A stretch of DNA of 64,000 nucleotides from Phyllobacterium sp. 21LDTY02-6 (GTDB taxonomy: Bacteria > Pseudomonadota > Alphaproteobacteria > Rhizobiales > Rhizobiaceae): assembly GCF_023554255.2 (NCBI RefSeq), contig NZ_JAMJWD020000007.1:186001-250000 (forward strand), in the 5' to 3' direction. Shown one piece after another: positions 1 through 9,396 of the stretch (positions are counted from its first letter, which is position 1; each line of letters begins with the position of its first letter). The notes under the pieces were generated by a model, which saw only the letters and a program-made list of their open reading frames with translations, ran no database searches and was not told the origin of the DNA. Made by a program: the position numbers and the translations under genes.

Positions 1-129
1 GCAGTAAGCGCCCCTGACACATGCCGGCGGCGGTCTCCAATCGAGCCGCCGCCAGCACTTGCATTTACGCTCACATCCGGATTCACATTTCAGCACCAAG
101 CTCTTGAAATCGCTCGAAAGCTATTCCCA

Positions 130-360
130 CTAGTGCTCGTGGCCCTTGATCCGCCCCGATTTCCACGGGATCACTTCCGGTTCGCCTTCGCCATAGCTCA
201 CGGTCAGGCAATCGTCAGAATTGGCGACGACTTTCGCCTTCACCCAATTGTCCGATTGCGGCGAGCCCGGCCTGTCTTCCCGGCGCGCCCTGAGGACTTC
301 GACGGTATCGCCCTCCTTCAATGCCGGCTTCCGGCCCGTGCCGGCCTCATCGTGCTGCAT
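130..360 (-). CDS. Small hypothetical protein
   Basis: A 76-residue acidic/basic mixed soluble protein. I do not recognise a family. It has no signal peptide or membrane segment and no cysteine motif. The middle part (GDTVEVLR ... WVKAKVV ... LTVSYGEGE) alternates like a small beta-barrel (SH3/Tudor-like) domain, which is inference only. An ATG five codons upstream (375) is possible, but the ATG at 360 has a GGAGG sequence eight bases before it while the upstream one has AAAGG directly abutting, so I chose 360. The 129 bases beyond its stop at the window edge show no gene that I can support. Confidence 0.6.
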   Translation of the reverse strand: MQHDEAGTGRKPALKEGDTVEVLRARREDRPGSPQSDNWVKAKVVANSDDCLTVSYGEGEPEVIPWKSGRIKGHEH

Positions 361-472
361 CGACCTTCCCTCCATCCTTTGTTGTTAAACTCATCCGGCC
401 GCATTCGGTTGCGCCACCCGGGCCCAGGCAGGCAGGTGGGCAAGAAGGATCGGCAGGCTCGGGGAAGCAGAC

Positions 473-1291
473 TCAGGGAAGCAGGCCGGGGTCGAAATCC
501 GCCGTCACCAGCAGCAGCAGCGCATGGGTGGCGGTGGCGAAACGATAGACGTCCTTGGCGGTGGCGAAACGATGGATCGCCTGGGCGACGGGCAGGAATG
601 GCCGCATGGTCTGCACCATCTTGCGCAATTCTTCCGCTGCCGCAGCCGGCGCCACGCTTCGCCAGACCGAATAGGCAGCCTCCACCGCCGACGCGCCCAG
701 CGGCGCTATATGCAGGGCAAGAAGCCATATGTCGCGCGCCTGGGCGGTGGCCAGCGGCATGACGGCCGCAGGGTCCTCCTCGAAATCGAGAAAGCCGATC
801 CGCTCCCCGGCGAAGAACATGTCGCGCGGATGCGGGCGCCCATGGCAGAGACCGGCGGCGTGCACGCGGCCGAGTTCATGCGCGCAGCGGCTGAGCAGCG
901 CCTTGCAGGCCTCCGCATCGCCGGAGATCTGCGTCAGCCGGGCGGCAACGGATTCGCCCATGTCCGACAGCACCAGCATGTTGCCCAGCGCGCAGACGAT
1001 CTGCGGCGTCGCGAAGCCGCTGTGCCGGAAGGCCTCGATCTGCGCCCTTTCCCGCCGCACCATGTCCTCAGCCGAAAGACGCGGCGACGGCCGCAGAAAG
1101 GCAAATGGCAGGATGGCCGCGAGCACGCGCTGGCAATGCGCGCCGACCAGCGTCCGTTCGGTGCCATGGCGCTTGAGCCACACCGCCCGGTCCGTCAGTT
1201 CGACCCGCTGGACGCGGCAACGCAGATCGAGCGCGGCCTGCAGCAGCGCCCGGATGTCGTCTTCCGCCAATATGCCCGAATCCACGGCCAT
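473..1291 (-). CDS. Kinase-fold protein with altered catalytic loop
   Basis: A 272-residue protein with the layout of a small bacterial phosphotransferase (RIO/APH/Kdo-kinase-like fold). What is visible: a beta-strand lysine in AVWLK (K40), a helix-C-like glutamate (RRERAQIEAF, about E85-E86), a catalytic-loop-like HGRPHPRD at 150-157 and a metal-loop-like GFLDFEE at 166-172 (D169). In the usual HGDxHxxN loop the third position is the catalytic Asp; here it is Arg152, and the Asn position is Asp157. It may be an inactive pseudokinase, or belong to a family that uses this variant loop. Its substrate is unknown. Near the C terminus a nine-residue stretch is duplicated (RFATAKDVY/RFATATHAL). It lies downstream of hdaA on the same strand, separated by 137 bases, and may have its own promoter. 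Confidence 0.6.
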   Translation of the reverse strand: MAVDSGILAEDDIRALLQAALDLRCRVQRVELTDRAVWLKRHGTERTLVGAHCQRVLAAILPFAFLRPSPRLSAEDMVRRERAQIEAFRHSGFATPQIVCALGNMLVLSDMGESVAARLTQISGDAEACKALLSRCAHELGRVHAAGLCHGRPHPRDMFFAGERIGFLDFEEDPAAVMPLATAQARDIWLLALHIAPLGASAVEAAYSVWRSVAPAAAAEELRKMVQTMRPFLPVAQAIHRFATAKDVYRFATATHALLLLVTADFDPGLLP

Positions 1292-1428
1292 CGATGCAAA
1301 TCATCCGATCAAAACTTCGATCAGGCTATTTTATCCCATCAAATCCGTAGCTTGAAGAGTCCAGATCACGCTTTATGACAAATTTGTAACAATATTGCAT
1401 TCGTGCAACATTCGCTCGCGGCACATCG

Positions 1429-2118
1429 TCAAAGGTCGAGCACCGATTGCCCCTCGTCGAAGGCGGTGATGACGCTCGCCGCCAGGGCGCGGGTGATGCG
1501 CGACTTCTTTTCCAGCGCGACGCGATCGAGACGTTCGACGACCCGGTTTGCGGTCGAAAGCGAGCGCTCGATATGGCTGACGAGGAAGCCGATCACCGAG
1601 GGATCGACCGCGATCTGCCGGTCGGCGAACAATTTGTAGAGGACGCCGGACAGGAGCGCGTCGTCCGGCTCGCCGATCTCGACCGTCGTCGCCGCCTTCA
1701 GCCTCGAGGCGAGGTCCGGCAGCGTGACCTTCCAGTTCGCCGGCCACAGGCGCGAGGTCATCAGCAGCGTCGAGCCATTCTGGCGAACGCTGTTGATCAG
1801 GTGAAACAGGCCGGACTGGTCGAGCGTGCCGAGGCCGATATCGTCGATGAGAAACGGCCCGCTTTCGCCGACCGCAGCGCCGATATCGCGCGGATCGACC
1901 ACCCTCGCCGCCGCCTCGGCCCGCCAGACCGAGGCCAGATGCGTCTTGCCGGAGCCGGTCGGGCCGGCAATGATGACGACGGGCGATATCCAGGCCGGCC
2001 AGCGGTCCACCATGTCGACCGCCGCCATGTTGGCGCTCGATACGATGAGATCGTCGCGCGAAAAGCCGGGTTCATGGCCGAGATCGAGCGGCAACTGGCG
2101 GGAATTGCTGTTGGTCAT
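1429..2118 (-). CDS. hdaA: DnaA-related protein HdaA (regulatory inactivation of DnaA)
   Basis: A 229-residue AAA+ protein related to DnaA domain III. In alphaproteobacteria HdaA works with the DNA polymerase sliding clamp to stimulate ATP hydrolysis by DnaA after replication starts, so limiting re-initiation. The sequence shows the expected N-terminal clamp-binding motif QLPLDL (residues 8-13), a Walker A loop GPTGSGKTH (52-60) and a Walker B strand FLIDDI (89-94), followed by a helical lid region. It has no DNA-binding domain IV, so it is not DnaA itself. It lies 33 bases downstream of the PerM-type gene on the same strand. Similar length and motifs to Caulobacter HdaA; assignment is confident. 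Confidence 0.93.
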   Translation of the reverse strand: MTNSNSRQLPLDLGHEPGFSRDDLIVSSANMAAVDMVDRWPAWISPVVIIAGPTGSGKTHLASVWRAEAAARVVDPRDIGAAVGESGPFLIDDIGLGTLDQSGLFHLINSVRQNGSTLLMTSRLWPANWKVTLPDLASRLKAATTVEIGEPDDALLSGVLYKLFADRQIAVDPSVIGFLVSHIERSLSTANRVVERLDRVALEKKSRITRALAASVITAFDEGQSVLDL

Positions 2119-2151
2119 GCGCGAACAAATACAGCCAGGATTACGCCACTG

Positions 2152-3369
2152 TCATCCGATTTGTTTCGGCTCGTCATTTTTGCGGAATTCGCCTGTGTAG
2201 AGCGGGGATCGCTGATAGCGGCTGATGATGAAGCGCACCAGCACGCCGATGGCGGCCGCCGTCGGCACGGCGATCAGCATGCCGGTGAAGCCCATGAGCG
2301 AGCCGAAGGCGAACAGCGCGAACATCAGCCAGACCGGGTGAAGCCCGACGGAGGAGCCGACGAGCTTCGGCTGCAATATATTGCCCTCGATGAACTGGCC
2401 GACGCCGAAGGCGACCGCGACGCCGACGATATGACCCCATTCCGGCCAGAACTGCACGAGCGCGACGCCCAGCGCCACCAGCAGCCCGACAAGGGAGCCG
2501 ACATAGGGGATGAAGCTGATGAGCCCGGCGAACAGGCCGATCAACAGGCCGAAATTCAAGCCGACGATGGTGAGCCCCGCCGCATAGATCATGCCGAGCA
2601 GCAGGCACACGGTGCCCTGCCCGCGCACGAAACCGGCGATCGCCTTGTTCATGTCGCGCGCGATGCCGCGCACGGTATAGACATGCTCGCGCGGCACCAG
2701 CTGGTCGATCTTCGCCACCATCCGGTCCCAGTCGAGCAGCATGTAGAAGGCGACGACGGGCGTGACAACGAAGAGCGCAACCACGTCGATCAGCGTCTTG
2801 CCGGAGCTCCAGATGGACTGGAGCAGCGTCGTCAGGAAGCCGGCGCCCTGCTGCAGCAGCGAGTCGAGGCTGTTGCGGATGACCGAGGCGTCGACGCCGA
2901 TGAAATCCTTCAGCCATTGCGAGTCCCGATTGGCGATGAGCTCCTGCAACCGCGCGACATAGCTCGGCAGCCGGGCGATGAAATCGCTCATCTGCGAGGC
3001 GAGGATCGGCACGAGCAGGATCAGCAGCAGCACGAAGGTGACGAGGAAGAGCACGAGGATGACGATCGTCGCCAGCAAGCGCGACAGGCCGAGCCGCTGC
3101 AGCCGGTCGGCCACCGGATCCAGGAAGTAGGCCAGCACCATGCCGGCGACGAAGGGCAGCAGGATCGACGAAAAGACGAACAGAAACAGCGCGAAGACGA
3201 TCATTGCCAGCGTCCAGAAGATGGCCTGGCGGCGTATGTCGCTCGCAAAGGAATTCAGCTGTACTTCGACATGGATGTCGCGTTCGGCGACTTCCTCCGG
3301 AACGACCGGCTTCTTCGCCGCCACGGCCTTGCTTGGTGCTTTGGTCATCGCCTGCTCATCCCGTTCCAT
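2152..3369 (-). CDS. PerM/AI-2E family membrane protein
   Basis: A polytopic membrane protein of up to 405 residues in the family named after the AI-2 exporter TqsA and PerM/YhhT. The start of the mature topology (RRQAIFWTLAMIVFALFLFVFSS) and the following FVAGMVLAYFLDPVADRLQR segment are typical of the family, as are the late glycine-rich segments with GLIGLFAGLISFIPYVG. The transported substrate is not known for this subgroup and the AI-2 label should not be taken literally. Three in-frame or near starts are crowded together; the ATG at 3348 (MTKAPSK) is an alternative to 3369, and neither has a strong ribosome site. It is divergent from purM and precedes hdaA, an arrangement often seen in Hyphomicrobiales. 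Confidence 0.85.
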   Translation of the reverse strand: MERDEQAMTKAPSKAVAAKKPVVPEEVAERDIHVEVQLNSFASDIRRQAIFWTLAMIVFALFLFVFSSILLPFVAGMVLAYFLDPVADRLQRLGLSRLLATIVILVLFLVTFVLLLILLVPILASQMSDFIARLPSYVARLQELIANRDSQWLKDFIGVDASVIRNSLDSLLQQGAGFLTTLLQSIWSSGKTLIDVVALFVVTPVVAFYMLLDWDRMVAKIDQLVPREHVYTVRGIARDMNKAIAGFVRGQGTVCLLLGMIYAAGLTIVGLNFGLLIGLFAGLISFIPYVGSLVGLLVALGVALVQFWPEWGHIVGVAVAFGVGQFIEGNILQPKLVGSSVGLHPVWLMFALFAFGSLMGFTGMLIAVPTAAAIGVLVRFIISRYQRSPLYTGEFRKNDEPKQIG

Positions 3370-3556
3370 CCGCCCGAGAGATAGGCAGCCCCGCCCCGTC
3401 CGGTCAAGGGAAAACCGGCCGCCGCCAGCGGGAATCTGCGCGGATTCCGCCTTGCCGCCCTGTCGATAAGTGGCGTTTTATCCGCACATCGCCCATAGGG
3501 TACTTGCGGTGGTGGCGAAGTCGTGCCATTCCGCTCCACATAATCCGGAGCATCCC

Positions 3557-4642
3557 ATGAGCGTGAAAAGCGAACCCGCCAACCGCGGCAAGAATGGTCT
3601 CACCTATGCACAGGCAGGCGTCGACATCGATGCCGGCAATCTGCTTGTCGAGAAAATCAAGCCGCTGGTGCGCTCCACCCGGCGTCCGGGCGCCGATGGC
3701 GAGATCGGCGGCTTCGGCGGCCTGTTCGACCTGAAGGCCGCCGGCTTCAAGGACCCGGTGCTGGTCGCCGCCAATGACGGCGTCGGCACCAAGCTGAAGA
3801 TCGCCATCGATGCGGGCCGGCACGATACGGTCGGCATCGACCTCGTCGCCATGTGCGTCAACGATCTCGTCGTCCAGGGCGCGGAGCCGCTGTTCTTCCT
3901 CGACTATTTCGCCACCGGCAAGCTCGATCCGGACCAGGGCGCCGCCATTGTCGGCGGCATCGCCGAGGGCTGCCTGCAGGCGGGCTGCGCGCTGATCGGC
4001 GGCGAAACGGCCGAAATGCCGGGCATGTACCGCGATGGCGACTATGATCTTGCCGGCTTTGCCGTCGGCGCGGCCGAGCGCGACCGGCTTCTGCCCTCCG
4101 GCGACATCAAGGAAGGCGACGTCATCCTCGGCCTCGCCTCGTCCGGCGTTCATTCCAACGGCTTCTCGCTCGTTCGGCGCATCGTCGAATTGTCGGGCCT
4201 CGCCTGGGACGCCGAAGCGCCCTTCAAGGCAGGCGTCACGCTTGGCGAGGCGCTGCTGGCGCCGACGCGCATCTATGTGAAGCCGCTGCTTGCCACGATC
4301 CGCGATACCGGCGCCATCAAGGCGCTCGCCCACATCACCGGCGGCGGCTTCCCGGACAATATTCCGCGGGTGCTGCCGAAGGACCTCACCGCCAGCATCG
4401 ACCTGTCGGCGATCGAGGTGCCGGCCGTCTTCTCATGGCTGGCCAGCACCGGCGGCGTCGAGCGCGACGAGATGCTGCGCACCTTCAATTGCGGTATCGG
4501 CATGATCGCCGTCGTCGCGCCGGAAGCGGCCGACGCGGTGATCGAAGCACTGACCGCCAATGGCGAGGCGCCAGTGCGGCTCGGCAGGATGGTCGCCCGC
4601 GCCGATGCCGGCGTCGTCTATGAAGGCCAGCTCGCACTGTGA
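3557..4642 (+). CDS. purM: Phosphoribosylformylglycinamidine cyclo-ligase (PurM)
   Basis: A 361-residue AIR synthetase, the fifth step of purine synthesis, closing the imidazole ring with ATP. The glycine-rich ATP-loop NDGVGTKL is at residues 73-80, and [44 protein letters not shown] and [11 protein letters not shown] are hallmark segments of PurM. The reading frame is open further upstream, but the ATG at 3557 has GGAG eight bases before it and begins the family's usual N terminus ([17 protein letters not shown]). The stop overlaps the purN start, so the two are translated together. The 187 bases before it are the divergent promoter region shared with the PerM-type gene. Confidence 0.97.
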   Translation: MSVKSEPANRGKNGLTYAQAGVDIDAGNLLVEKIKPLVRSTRRPGADGEIGGFGGLFDLKAAGFKDPVLVAANDGVGTKLKIAIDAGRHDTVGIDLVAMCVNDLVVQGAEPLFFLDYFATGKLDPDQGAAIVGGIAEGCLQAGCALIGGETAEMPGMYRDGDYDLAGFAVGAAERDRLLPSGDIKEGDVILGLASSGVHSNGFSLVRRIVELSGLAWDAEAPFKAGVTLGEALLAPTRIYVKPLLATIRDTGAIKALAHITGGGFPDNIPRVLPKDLTASIDLSAIEVPAVFSWLASTGGVERDEMLRTFNCGIGMIAVVAPEAADAVIEALTANGEAPVRLGRMVARADAGVVYEGQLAL

Positions 4643-5247
4643 AGAAGCGCGTCGCGATCCTGATCTCGGGGCGTGGCTCCAATATGGGCGCGCTAGTCGC
4701 GGCCGCGAAAGCGCCGGACTATCCGGCCGCGATCGTCGCGATCATCGCCAACAAGGCCGATGCCGGCGGGCTCGATACGGCGCGCAACGAGGGCATTCCG
4801 GCCTTCGCCATCCCCCACAGGGATTACGCGTCCAAGCGCGACCACGAGATCGCCATCTCGGCGGCGCTCAAGGCTGCGGGCGCCGAGATCGTCTGTCTCG
4901 CCGGCTATATGCGGATCATGTCGCCCGAATTCGTCGGCGAATGGGAAGGGCGGATGCTCAATATCCACCCCTCGCTGCTGCCGCTGTTCAAGGGGCTGCA
5001 CACGCATGAGCAGGCGCTCGAAGCCGGCGTGCGCGTTCATGGCTGCACCGTGCATTTCGTCACGGCGGGCATGGACGAAGGCCCGATCATCGCGCAGACC
5101 GCCATCCGCGTCGATGTCGACGATACGGCGGAAACACTCGCGCAGCGGGTGCTATCCGTAGAGCATGCAACCTACGCGGAAGCGCTGGCGCTGGTGGCGT
5201 CCGGCAAGGCGCGGATGCAGGGCGGCCGCACTATCTTCGCAACATAG
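4639..5247 (+). CDS. purN: Phosphoribosylglycinamide formyltransferase (PurN)
   Basis: A 202-residue GAR transformylase that uses 10-formyl-tetrahydrofolate in the third step of purine synthesis. Visible motifs: phosphate-binding GRGSNMGAL (11-19), the catalytic NIHPSLLP (Asn108, His110) and the Asp in [12 protein letters not shown] (Asp146), all three catalytic residues being present. It starts with GTG at 4639, where GTGA overlaps the purM stop by four bases, which indicates translational coupling. Only 11 bases separate its stop from the converging stop of the oxidoreductase gene, and no terminator hairpin fits there. Confidence 0.97.
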   Translation: MKKRVAILISGRGSNMGALVAAAKAPDYPAAIVAIIANKADAGGLDTARNEGIPAFAIPHRDYASKRDHEIAISAALKAAGAEIVCLAGYMRIMSPEFVGEWEGRMLNIHPSLLPLFKGLHTHEQALEAGVRVHGCTVHFVTAGMDEGPIIAQTAIRVDVDDTAETLAQRVLSVEHATYAEALALVASGKARMQGGRTIFAT

Positions 5248-5258
5248 GGCTGAACCGA

Positions 5259-7388
5259 TCAGGCGCCCGACGCCTGATCCAGACGCGCCGGCCTGATCCA
5301 GACCCTATTGTCGTGGAAAGCCGCACCGCCATAGGGTGCCGGCGAGTCCGCCCCGGTCAGGACATTGATGCCCTCGCCCCGCTCAAAGGCGGTATTGGCG
5401 AATATGCCTTCCGAAATCACGACGCCGCGCTTGGTCAGCGGCTCGACGCGGGCGTGAAGAACGACATCGCCGCGATCATTGCCGACCTCTACCCGGTCGC
5501 CGCTCGCTATGCCGAGGCGCGCCGCGTCGTCCGGATGGATCAGCAGTTCCGGCCGCTGCTCCTTCAACAGCGATGTCGGCGTTTCGGCGAAGGTCGAGTT
5601 GAGGAAATTATGTGCCGGCGAGGTCGCCAGCCGGAACGGATGCCGCTCGTCGGCTGCCTCGATCGCCTCGAAATGATCCGGCCATTGCGGCAGTTCGGCA
5701 TGAGGACCCTGCGGCCCCATGGATTTCGGCGGCTTGTTGGGCGCGGGACTGCCGGTCCAGTCCGGCTTGAAGCGGAACTTGCCGTCCGGCCAGCTGAAGC
5801 CATTGAGGAAATGCGCGGTTTCGAAATCCGGCTGCACGTCGATCCAGCGCCGCGCCTTCAATTCGTCATAGCCCGGGAGATTGCCGGCCTTCAGCATATT
5901 GTCGATGAGAGTGCGCGCATCGAGGCCGAAGCCCGGAAGATGATCGACGCCGAGGCGTTTTGCGAGTTCCTCGACGACATGGATGTTGGGGCGGGTCTCG
6001 CCCGGCCCATCGATCTGCTTCGGGCCGAGGATGATGTGCTGCTGGCCGCCGCCGCGGTAGATGTCGTCATGTTCGAGGAACATCGTCGCCGGCAGCACCA
6101 CATCCGCCAGCCTCGCCGTATCGGTCATGAATTGCTCATGCACGGCCATGAAGAAATCCTCGCGCAGCATGCCGCGCCGCACGAGCCTCTGCTCGGGCGC
6201 GACATTGGCGGGATTGGTGTTCTGCACGAGCATCGCCATGACGGGCGGGCCGTTCTGCAGCGCGGCGGCATCGCCATTCAAGGCAGCGCCGATCTTGCAC
6301 TGGTCGATATGGCGGATCGCAGGATCGAGATAGGCCCTGCCCTCGATCTCGCGCTTGTCCATGCGATAGATCTCGCTGTTGGAATAGAACGCCCCGCCGC
6401 CCTCATGCCGCCACGCGCCCGTCACCGCGGGAATGGAAAGCGCCGCGTGCATGTTGACCGAGCCGTTGCGTTGCCGCGTGAAGCCGAAGCCCAGCCGGAA
6501 GAAGCTGCGTTTGGTGGTGCCGACGAGGCGGGCGAATGTTTCGATCTCGTCCACCGACAGGCCGGTGATCGCGGCCGCCCATTCCGGGCTGCGGCCGCGC
6601 AGATGCTGCTCGAGGCCGTGCGGATCGTCGGTATATTGCGTCAGGTAATCCCAATCGGCGAGGCCGTCGCGGAAGAGGACGTGCATGACCGCGCAGGCAA
6701 GCGCGCCGTCGGTCCCCGGCCTGAGCACGAGGCCAAGATCGGCCTGGCGCACCGTCGCGGTCTCGTAGATGTCGATGGCGACGATCTTCGCGCCGCGTTC
6801 CTTCCGGGCCCGCACCGCATGGGTCATGACGTTCACCTGCGTCGCCGCCGCATTGGTCCCCCAGATGACGACGCAATCGGATTTCGCCATCTCGCGCGGA
6901 TCGGAGCCCATCAGCCGGCCGGTGCCGGCATAATATCCGGTCGAGGCAAGGTTGGTGCAGATACTGTCGAAAGTATTGGAATATTTCTTGGCGTGGCGCA
7001 GCCGATGGATGGAATCGCGCTGTACGAGGCCCATCGTGCCGGCATAGATATAGGGCCAGATGCTTTCGGAACCGTGTTCCTGCTCGGCCTTCAGGAAGCG
7101 CTCGGCGATCAGGTCCAGCGCCGCGTCCCAGCTCGCCTCCTTCCACAGGCCCTCGCCCTTGCTGCCGGCGCGGACCAGCGGCTTCAGCAGGCGCTCCGGA
7201 TGATGGATGCGCTCCGCATAGCGGGCCACCTTGGCGCAGATGACGCCGGCCGTATAGGTGTTTTCCTTGGCGCCGCGCACGCGCCCGATCTGGCCGTTAT
7301 CGACGATCTCCACATCCAGCGCGCAGGTCGACGGACAGTCGTGCGGGCAGGCGGAATGGACGGTGCGCAAAAGGACAGGCTTGTTCAT
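5259..7388 (-). CDS. Molybdopterin-dependent oxidoreductase, orphan
   Basis: A 709-residue catalytic subunit of the DMSO-reductase superfamily. It opens with a cysteine set for a [4Fe-4S] cluster, C14-x3-C18-x3-C22-x28-C51, then the molybdopterin domains, and ends with a dinucleotide-binding domain (PELLIHPDDAARLGIASGDRVEV). The segment FDSICTNLAS (about 140-149) sits where the metal ligand is expected; Cys144 or a neighbouring Ser could be the Mo ligand, which I cannot decide. There is no Tat signal, so the enzyme is probably cytoplasmic. No electron-transfer or membrane subunit is encoded beside it; both neighbours are unrelated. Substrate unknown. Molybdopterin synthase genes (moaD, moaE) lie 9 kb away. 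Confidence 0.85.
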   Translation of the reverse strand: MNKPVLLRTVHSACPHDCPSTCALDVEIVDNGQIGRVRGAKENTYTAGVICAKVARYAERIHHPERLLKPLVRAGSKGEGLWKEASWDAALDLIAERFLKAEQEHGSESIWPYIYAGTMGLVQRDSIHRLRHAKKYSNTFDSICTNLASTGYYAGTGRLMGSDPREMAKSDCVVIWGTNAAATQVNVMTHAVRARKERGAKIVAIDIYETATVRQADLGLVLRPGTDGALACAVMHVLFRDGLADWDYLTQYTDDPHGLEQHLRGRSPEWAAAITGLSVDEIETFARLVGTTKRSFFRLGFGFTRQRNGSVNMHAALSIPAVTGAWRHEGGGAFYSNSEIYRMDKREIEGRAYLDPAIRHIDQCKIGAALNGDAAALQNGPPVMAMLVQNTNPANVAPEQRLVRRGMLREDFFMAVHEQFMTDTARLADVVLPATMFLEHDDIYRGGGQQHIILGPKQIDGPGETRPNIHVVEELAKRLGVDHLPGFGLDARTLIDNMLKAGNLPGYDELKARRWIDVQPDFETAHFLNGFSWPDGKFRFKPDWTGSPAPNKPPKSMGPQGPHAELPQWPDHFEAIEAADERHPFRLATSPAHNFLNSTFAETPTSLLKEQRPELLIHPDDAARLGIASGDRVEVGNDRGDVVLHARVEPLTKRGVVISEGIFANTAFERGEGINVLTGADSPAPYGGAAFHDNRVWIRPARLDQASGA

Positions 7389-7493
7389 GCGAGGAACCTA
7401 GCGCAAATTCCGCCGCCGAGAAACGAGGCTTTTTGTACCGGTGACAAGTGGCCGACCAGAGCAGGCGCCGGCGCGTGACGATCAGAGATGGTA

Positions 7494-8336
7494 TCAGCCA
7501 AGGCGCATGACGGCCGCGCCCGCCGCGATCAGCGCGACGGCGGCGAGCCGCGTCATGCCGATCTTCTCGCGCAGGAAGAAGGCCGAGATGACCACCGCGA
7601 AGAGGATGGAAGTCTCGCGCAAGGCGGCGATGACGGCCACCGGCGCCATGGTCATCGCCCAGAGCGCCAGGCCGTAGGAGCCGAGCGTGCCGACGCCGCC
7701 GATCGTCGCCAGCCGCGTCCTTCCGCGCAGATGCGGCCATAATTGGCCCTTGCGCATGATGATGGTCCACAGGAACAGCGGCAGCGCATTCAGCACGAAC
7801 ACCCACATCGTATAGGCCGCCGGCGCGCCGGACTGGCGCACGCCGATACCGTCGATGAGCGTATAGGAAGCGATCACCAGCGCATTCGCCAGCGCCAGCA
7901 GCGTCGTGGCCGGGCTGGCGCCGGCGCGGCGGCGGGCTTCGAGCGCAAGGGCGAGCACGCCGCCGCAGATGAGGCCGATGCCGGCCCATTTCTGCAGCGA
8001 AAGCACCTCGCCGATGAGCGGCCCACTGGCGATGGCGACGATGAGCGGGGCGGTGCCGCGCATGATCGGATAGGCCTGGCTCATATCGCCGCTGCGATAG
8101 GCCGCCGCCACGAGGATCAGGTAGATCACCTGCGTCACCCCCGAGGCGAGCAGGAATGGCACGCTCGACCATGCCGGCGGCGGCAGGAATGGCAGGGCGA
8201 TAGCGGCGATGAGACCGGCCGAACTCACGACGACGACGGTGTTGAGAAACTTGTCGCCCTCGGATTTCACCACGGCGTTCCAGCTTGCGTGCAGAAACGC
8301 GGCGAAGAGCACGACAAGGATGATCGTTCCGGACAT
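7494..8336 (-). CDS. EamA/DMT-family transporter
   Basis: A 280-residue protein with about ten hydrophobic segments in two repeated five-helix halves, as in the drug/metabolite transporter superfamily. The N terminus (TIILVVLFAAFLHASWNAVVK) and the second-half ALRETSILFAVVISAFFLREKIG match the EamA repeat pattern, where the SxxxR-like segment and the short FLxEK linker are common. The substrate cannot be inferred. It stands alone between two divergent or unrelated genes. The upstream 144 bases are shared with the divergent rlmJ. Confidence 0.85.
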   Translation of the reverse strand: MSGTIILVVLFAAFLHASWNAVVKSEGDKFLNTVVVVSSAGLIAAIALPFLPPPAWSSVPFLLASGVTQVIYLILVAAAYRSGDMSQAYPIMRGTAPLIVAIASGPLIGEVLSLQKWAGIGLICGGVLALALEARRRAGASPATTLLALANALVIASYTLIDGIGVRQSGAPAAYTMWVFVLNALPLFLWTIIMRKGQLWPHLRGRTRLATIGGVGTLGSYGLALWAMTMAPVAVIAALRETSILFAVVISAFFLREKIGMTRLAAVALIAAGAAVMRLG

Positions 8337-8480
8337 GAGGCAGGTTCCAGCGCGCCGGACCGGGGCGCTTCGTTGCTCTAAGCCATATCGCAGGGATCGG
8401 CAAACGCCTTCGCCGAAAGCGACGCTTCAATAATATTTACCGGCTTGCCGTAAGGGCGCCGGCATGAAACAAGCGCATCC

Positions 8481-9341
8481 ATGAATTACCGTCACGCCTA
8501 TCATGCGGGCAATTTCGCCGATGTGATGAAGCACGTCATCCTGACGCGGATCCTGCTCTATCTGCAGCGCAAGGAACAGGCCTTCCGCGTCATCGATACG
8601 CATGCGGGCATCGGGCGCTACGATCTTGCCGGAACCGAGGCGGCGAAGACGGGCGAATGGCAGGCCGGCATTGCCCGCCTGCTCGATGCGCCGCTCGAGC
8701 CCGAAGCCGAAGCCTTGCTGGCGCCCTATCTCGATATCGTGCGGGCGGAGAATACCGATGGCGGCCTGCGCCATTATCCGGGTTCGCCGCTGATCACGCG
8801 CCACCTGTTGCGGCGGCAGGACCGGTTGTCGGCGCTCGAACTGCACCCGGCCGATGCCGCGAGGCTGGCCAGGCGCTTCGAGGGCGATTTCCAGGTCCGG
8901 GTCACCCGGCTCGATGGCTGGCTGGCGCTTGGCGCGCATCTGCCGCCGAAGGAGAAGCGCGGCCTCGTGCTCGTCGATCCGCCCTTCGAGGAGGAAGGCG
9001 AGTTCGAACGGCTGGTCGATGGGCTGTGGCGCGGTCACAGGCGCTTTCCCGGCGGCATATTCGCGCTCTGGTATCCGGTGAAGGACCGGCCGCAGATCGC
9101 CTCGTTCATCGCCGCGCTGCGCCAAACCGGCATCCGGAAGATCATGCGCGCCGAATTGATGATTCGGCCCTTCTCGGCCCAGCCGCGCCTCGACGGCAGC
9201 GGCATGATCGTCGTCAACCCGCCCTATACGCTCGAACAGGAGCTGCGCACGCTGCTGCCGGTGCTCGCGCGGGTCTGCGGCGAGGCGCAGAACGGCCATT
9301 TCGTGCTCGACTGGATCAGGGGTGAAGAAGTAGAGGCTTGA
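8481..9341 (+). CDS. rlmJ: 23S rRNA adenine-2030 N6-methyltransferase (RlmJ)
   Basis: A 286-residue SAM-dependent methyltransferase. The N terminus MNYRHAYHAGNFADVMKH is the family's signature, DTHAGIGRYDL (39-49) is the SAM-binding loop region, and DPPF (166-169) is the N6-adenine catalytic motif seen in place of NPPY. In E. coli RlmJ modifies A2030 of 23S rRNA. Length matches the family. It is monocistronic or read through into the secreted-protein gene 55 bases downstream. Confidence 0.93.
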   Translation: MNYRHAYHAGNFADVMKHVILTRILLYLQRKEQAFRVIDTHAGIGRYDLAGTEAAKTGEWQAGIARLLDAPLEPEAEALLAPYLDIVRAENTDGGLRHYPGSPLITRHLLRRQDRLSALELHPADAARLARRFEGDFQVRVTRLDGWLALGAHLPPKEKRGLVLVDPPFEEEGEFERLVDGLWRGHRRFPGGIFALWYPVKDRPQIASFIAALRQTGIRKIMRAELMIRPFSAQPRLDGSGMIVVNPPYTLEQELRTLLPVLARVCGEAQNGHFVLDWIRGEEVEA

Positions 9342-9396
9342 CCCGGCGCTCGCGCTGGTTGAAATTGCACACCAACAGTACATTCGGAGAAAATCC

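Noticed and set aside
1292-1428. Terminator for hdaA from TTGCA-TTCG-TGCAA and the ACAAATTTGT palindrome
   Set aside because: Stem of only five pairs and no proper U-run; the palindrome is AT-rich and could be chance.
1447-3384. Long plus-strand open frame (645 codons) opposite hdaA and the PerM gene
   Set aside because: It is antisense to two well-recognised genes, has Arg/Asp/His-rich low-complexity composition and no family features.
5313-7478. 721-codon plus-strand open frame
   Set aside because: Antisense of the molybdopterin oxidoreductase; composition typical of the reverse frame of GC-rich genes.
7389-7493. Promoter or riboswitch ahead of the molybdopterin enzyme
   Set aside because: No Moco-riboswitch-like structure was recognisable in the 100-base gap.
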